Positions 3,985 through 5,851 of a DNA stretch of 5,851 nucleotides are shown here, piece by piece. This DNA comes from Candidatus Saccharimonadales bacterium (GTDB lineage: Bacteria; Patescibacteriota; Saccharimonadia; Saccharimonadales; Saccharimonadaceae), in contig JASLDG010000041.1 of assembly GCA_030146045.1 (NCBI GenBank), positions 1 through 5,851 on the forward strand, read 5' to 3'. Positions within the stretch are counted from its first letter, which is position 1. Each line of letters begins with the position of its first letter. The position numbers and the translations under genes were made by a program. The notes beneath the pieces were generated by a model that made no database searches, had not been told where the DNA came from, and worked only from the letters and a program-made list of their open reading frames with translations.

Positions 3985-5172
3985 ATGGAAGGTGAACGAA
4001 TCCCGCTGGCAGAACGCATGCGCCCACAGACACTCAATGACGTCATCGGACAGCGGCAATTGCTTGGTGATGGCGAAATTCTACGGCAAATCGTCGCGCA
4101 CAAAGAGCCGATCAGCCTGATTTTGTGGGGACCACCGGGGAGCGGTAAAACAACGCTCGCTCGTATCATCGCGCGCGAAGTCGAAGCAGAATTTGTCGAA
4201 CTCAGTGCCGTCACCAGCGGCAAAAAAGATGTCGAACGCGTCGTCGAGCACGCTCGGCAAAATTGGAACTTGAAGCAGCGGACTATTCTCTTCGTTGATG
4301 AAATCCATCGATTCAACAAAGCGCAGCAGGACGCGTTTTTGCCCCACGTCGAGTCAGGACTTATTACACTCATCGGCGCAACGACTGAAAACCCGAGTTT
4401 CGAAATTATCACCCCACTTCTCAGCCGCAGTCGCGTGCTTGTATTGCAGCCAATCGCCAAAGACGACATCATCGCAATTTTAAAGCGCGCACTCAAAACA
4501 CTCGGCCAAGCCACACGCGTCACCCCAAAGGCGCTCGATTACCTCGCGGAATTGTCTGGTGGTGATGCTCGCGTCGCACTTGGTAATCTCGAACTCAGCC
4601 TCCGCATGTCTGACAAAAAAGTCACGCCCGACATCGTCAAAATGGCCGCTCAAAAACGCGTGCCTGGGTACGACAAAAAGGGTGACATGCATTACGATGT
4701 CATCAGTGCATTTATCAAAAGTATGCGCGGTAGTCATGTAGATGCCACGCTCTATTACCTTGCGCGTATGATTGATGCTGGCGAAGATCCAAAATTCATC
4801 GCCAGGCGTATGGTAATTTTCGCCAGTGAAGATATTGGCCTGGCTGGCAATGGTGCACTGGCACTCGCCGTTGCTACCTTTGAAGCAGTTGAACGTGTTG
4901 GGCTGCCCGAGGCAAATCACAACCTCTATCACTGCGCGATCGCCCTTGCCCGGAGTCCTAAGTCACGCGAAGTGACTGACCTTATGTACGCCGCCAAAGA
5001 CCTTGCGCGTAACTACGCCGACTCACCCGTCCCCCTCCATTTACGTAATGCTCCGACTAAGCTGATGAAAAACCTTGACTACAACGAAGGATACGAGTGG
5101 AAATCGGGCTTCAAGCACGACAAAGGATTTTTGCCAGATGATGTCGAGCAATACAAAAAGACGATGAATTAG
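3985..5172 (+). CDS. rarA: AAA+ replication-associated recombination ATPase RarA (MgsA/Mgs1/WRNIP1 family)
   Basis: A 395-residue AAA+ ATPase acting at stalled replication forks and single-strand gaps; in E. coli it binds SSB and DNA ends. It starts with PLAERMRPQTLNDVIGQ (7-23), the typical RarA/clamp-loader N-terminus. Walker A is GPPGSGKTT (49-57, K55), Walker B ILFVDEIHRF (101-110, D105/E106), sensor 1 GATTENPSFE (131-140, N136), and LLSRSR (145-150) supplies the arginine finger. SGGDARVALGNLE is the sensor 2 region. The C-terminal tetramerisation part is recognisable (DMHYDVISAFIKSMRGS, ARRMVIFASEDIG, HLRNAPTKLMK), so length and domains are complete. The frame is open back to 3544, but that stretch is antisense to ddl. 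The ATG at 3985 is chosen from homology and from the -10 six bases upstream. The TAG stop overlaps the stop of the convergent GH13 gene. Confidence 0.97.
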   Translation: MEGERIPLAERMRPQTLNDVIGQRQLLGDGEILRQIVAHKEPISLILWGPPGSGKTTLARIIAREVEAEFVELSAVTSGKKDVERVVEHARQNWNLKQRTILFVDEIHRFNKAQQDAFLPHVESGLITLIGATTENPSFEIITPLLSRSRVLVLQPIAKDDIIAILKRALKTLGQATRVTPKALDYLAELSGGDARVALGNLELSLRMSDKKVTPDIVKMAAQKRVPGYDKKGDMHYDVISAFIKSMRGSHVDATLYYLARMIDAGEDPKFIARRMVIFASEDIGLAGNGALALAVATFEAVERVGLPEANHNLYHCAIALARSPKSREVTDLMYAAKDLARNYADSPVPLHLRNAPTKLMKNLDYNEGYEWKSGFKHDKGFLPDDVEQYKKTMN

Positions 5173-5851
5173 AGCGCGCAAATGACTAATGCTTCATCGG
5201 GCCCGAGCGATACTCCCGCCCGCACGTCAACCCGGTGCACACGTTGCTCTACATCAATACTCGACAGTACCGCTTCGCCAATCACAAAATGACTATCAGT
5301 CACTTTGACATTTGGTTGTGGATTACGACTAAAATTAACGAGAACGAGTGCTTTGCCGCCCTCGTCATCTTCTCGTGCATAGGCAAGCACCTGATCGTTA
5401 TCCGTATGTTGACTTACATATTTCCCAGTTCGAAGCGCCGAGAGTTCGCTACTTAAACGAATCACCGCTTTGTAAAGCGAAAGTGATGATTTGTGATAGG
5501 TCTCCTGGCGAACGACTGCCTTATGTTCATCCACGCTATTTGTCGGCAGCCACAATACTGCTGGATCAGCTCGAGAAAACCCAACATTCGGAAGAGTATC
5601 GTCCCATGGAATTGGTGTACGCTCAGGATCGCGAAATCCATTAGGGTCCTGTTTGCGCTCATCAGGAATATCCGCGTCGGCCAAGCCAAGCTCTTCGCCG
5701 TTATAAATAAATCGCATACCCGGTAGACACAGTGTTAACACAGCTGCGGCTCGTGCGCCATGCTCTCCAAGGCGAGTCGCAAGGCGTGACTTGTCATGGT
5801 TACCGTTCACCTGATTACCAATCGCCTGCCGTTGCAGACGCTCATAGTAAT
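5169..5851 (-). CDS. GH13 alpha-glucosidase-like enzyme, C-terminal 226 residues (N-terminus beyond window edge)
   Basis: The frame is open from the right edge (first full codon at 5849) to TAA at 5169-5171, so only the C-terminal part is present. It contains GH13 conserved region IV, NGNHDKSR, with the His-Asp pair that stabilises the transition state, then LCLPGMRFIYNGEELGL, the end of the catalytic barrel. FRDPERTPIPWDD resembles the R-x-P-x-x-W segment of oligo-1,6-glucosidase and alpha-glucosidase enzymes. The last 90 or so residues (LSSELSALRTGKY, KALVLVNFSRNP) form the usual C-terminal beta domain. The catalytic nucleophile and acid/base lie outside the window, so substrate and activity cannot be judged. 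The GTG at 5808-5810 is an internal Val of the HD motif, not a start. The gene converges on rarA and overlaps it by four bases. Confidence 0.93.
   Translation of the reverse strand, partial: YYERLQRQAIGNQVNGNHDKSRLATRLGEHGARAAAVLTLCLPGMRFIYNGEELGLADADIPDERKQDPNGFRDPERTPIPWDDTLPNVGFSRADPAVLWLPTNSVDEHKAVVRQETYHKSSLSLYKAVIRLSSELSALRTGKYVSQHTDNDQVLAYAREDDEGGKALVLVNFSRNPQPNVKVTDSHFVIGEAVLSSIDVEQRVHRVDVRAGVSLGPDEALVICAL

Noticed and set aside
3942..4523. N-terminal extension of ddl upstream of 3941 on the minus strand (frame open to about 4523)
   Set aside because: It lies entirely antisense to the conserved AAA+ core of rarA, shows no Ddl homology, and the Ddl fold starts at the ATG at 3941 with a promoter just before it.
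5808..5810. GTG as a start codon for a 213-residue GH13 protein
   Set aside because: It is an internal Val next to the NHD motif of region IV; the frame continues open to the window edge.
1..5851. CRISPR array, insertion sequence, integrase site or phage genes
   Set aside because: No regularly spaced repeats, transposase motifs or terminal inverted repeats were seen on either strand.

Overview
The window is a compact, gene-dense piece of bacterial chromosome of mixed GC content with very short intergenic gaps. Its genes include a peptidoglycan precursor ligase, a Shine-Dalgarno-using translation system and sigma70-type promoters, so it is bacterial. The style (short spacers, small regulator and housekeeping genes, first genes that look leaderless) would suit a Patescibacteria/CPR lineage such as Saccharibacteria, but the sequence alone does not settle the taxonomy. 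TGA, TAA and TAG all appear to be used as stops, so there is no sign of a recoded TGA.

Layout. (1) 1-710, minus strand: a metal-response cassette. A CsoR-type repressor has its G-tract operator inside its own promoter spacer. One base after its stop begins a membrane protein with an N-terminal heavy-metal-binding motif and a DUF4396-like region, which runs off the left edge. (2) 790-940, plus strand: a tRNA-Gly(GCC) gene with a strong promoter and a perfect 15-bp terminator hairpin that can also end transcription arriving from the right. (3) 941-1080: no gene or convincing element seen. (4) 1081-3941, minus strand: an operon-like run of ddl (D-Ala-D-Ala ligase), an SPFH/Band 7 membrane protein, a VOC/PhnB-like protein and a CYTH-domain protein, with gaps of 19, 31 and 62 bases. 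(5) 3942-3984: a 43-bp divergent promoter region between ddl and rarA. (6) 3985-5172, plus strand: rarA, an AAA+ replication-recombination ATPase. (7) 5169-5851, minus strand: the C-terminal part of a GH13 alpha-glucosidase-like enzyme, whose stop codon overlaps that of rarA.

The most striking pattern is promoter geometry. csoR, ddl and rarA each have a -10 hexamer ending exactly six bases before the ATG, which puts the predicted +1 on the A of the start codon. These mRNAs would be leaderless, and none of the three has a good Shine-Dalgarno. The downstream genes of the same clusters carry strong Shine-Dalgarno sequences. A fourth -10 element, ahead of the CYTH gene, has the same spacing to an ATG that opens a six-codon mini-ORF. 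Three of the promoters share the octamer GGTATACT and the fourth has GGTATCAT.

The tRNA is also unusual. The normally invariant tertiary pair G19-C56 appears to be replaced by U19-A56, a compensatory change in both loops.
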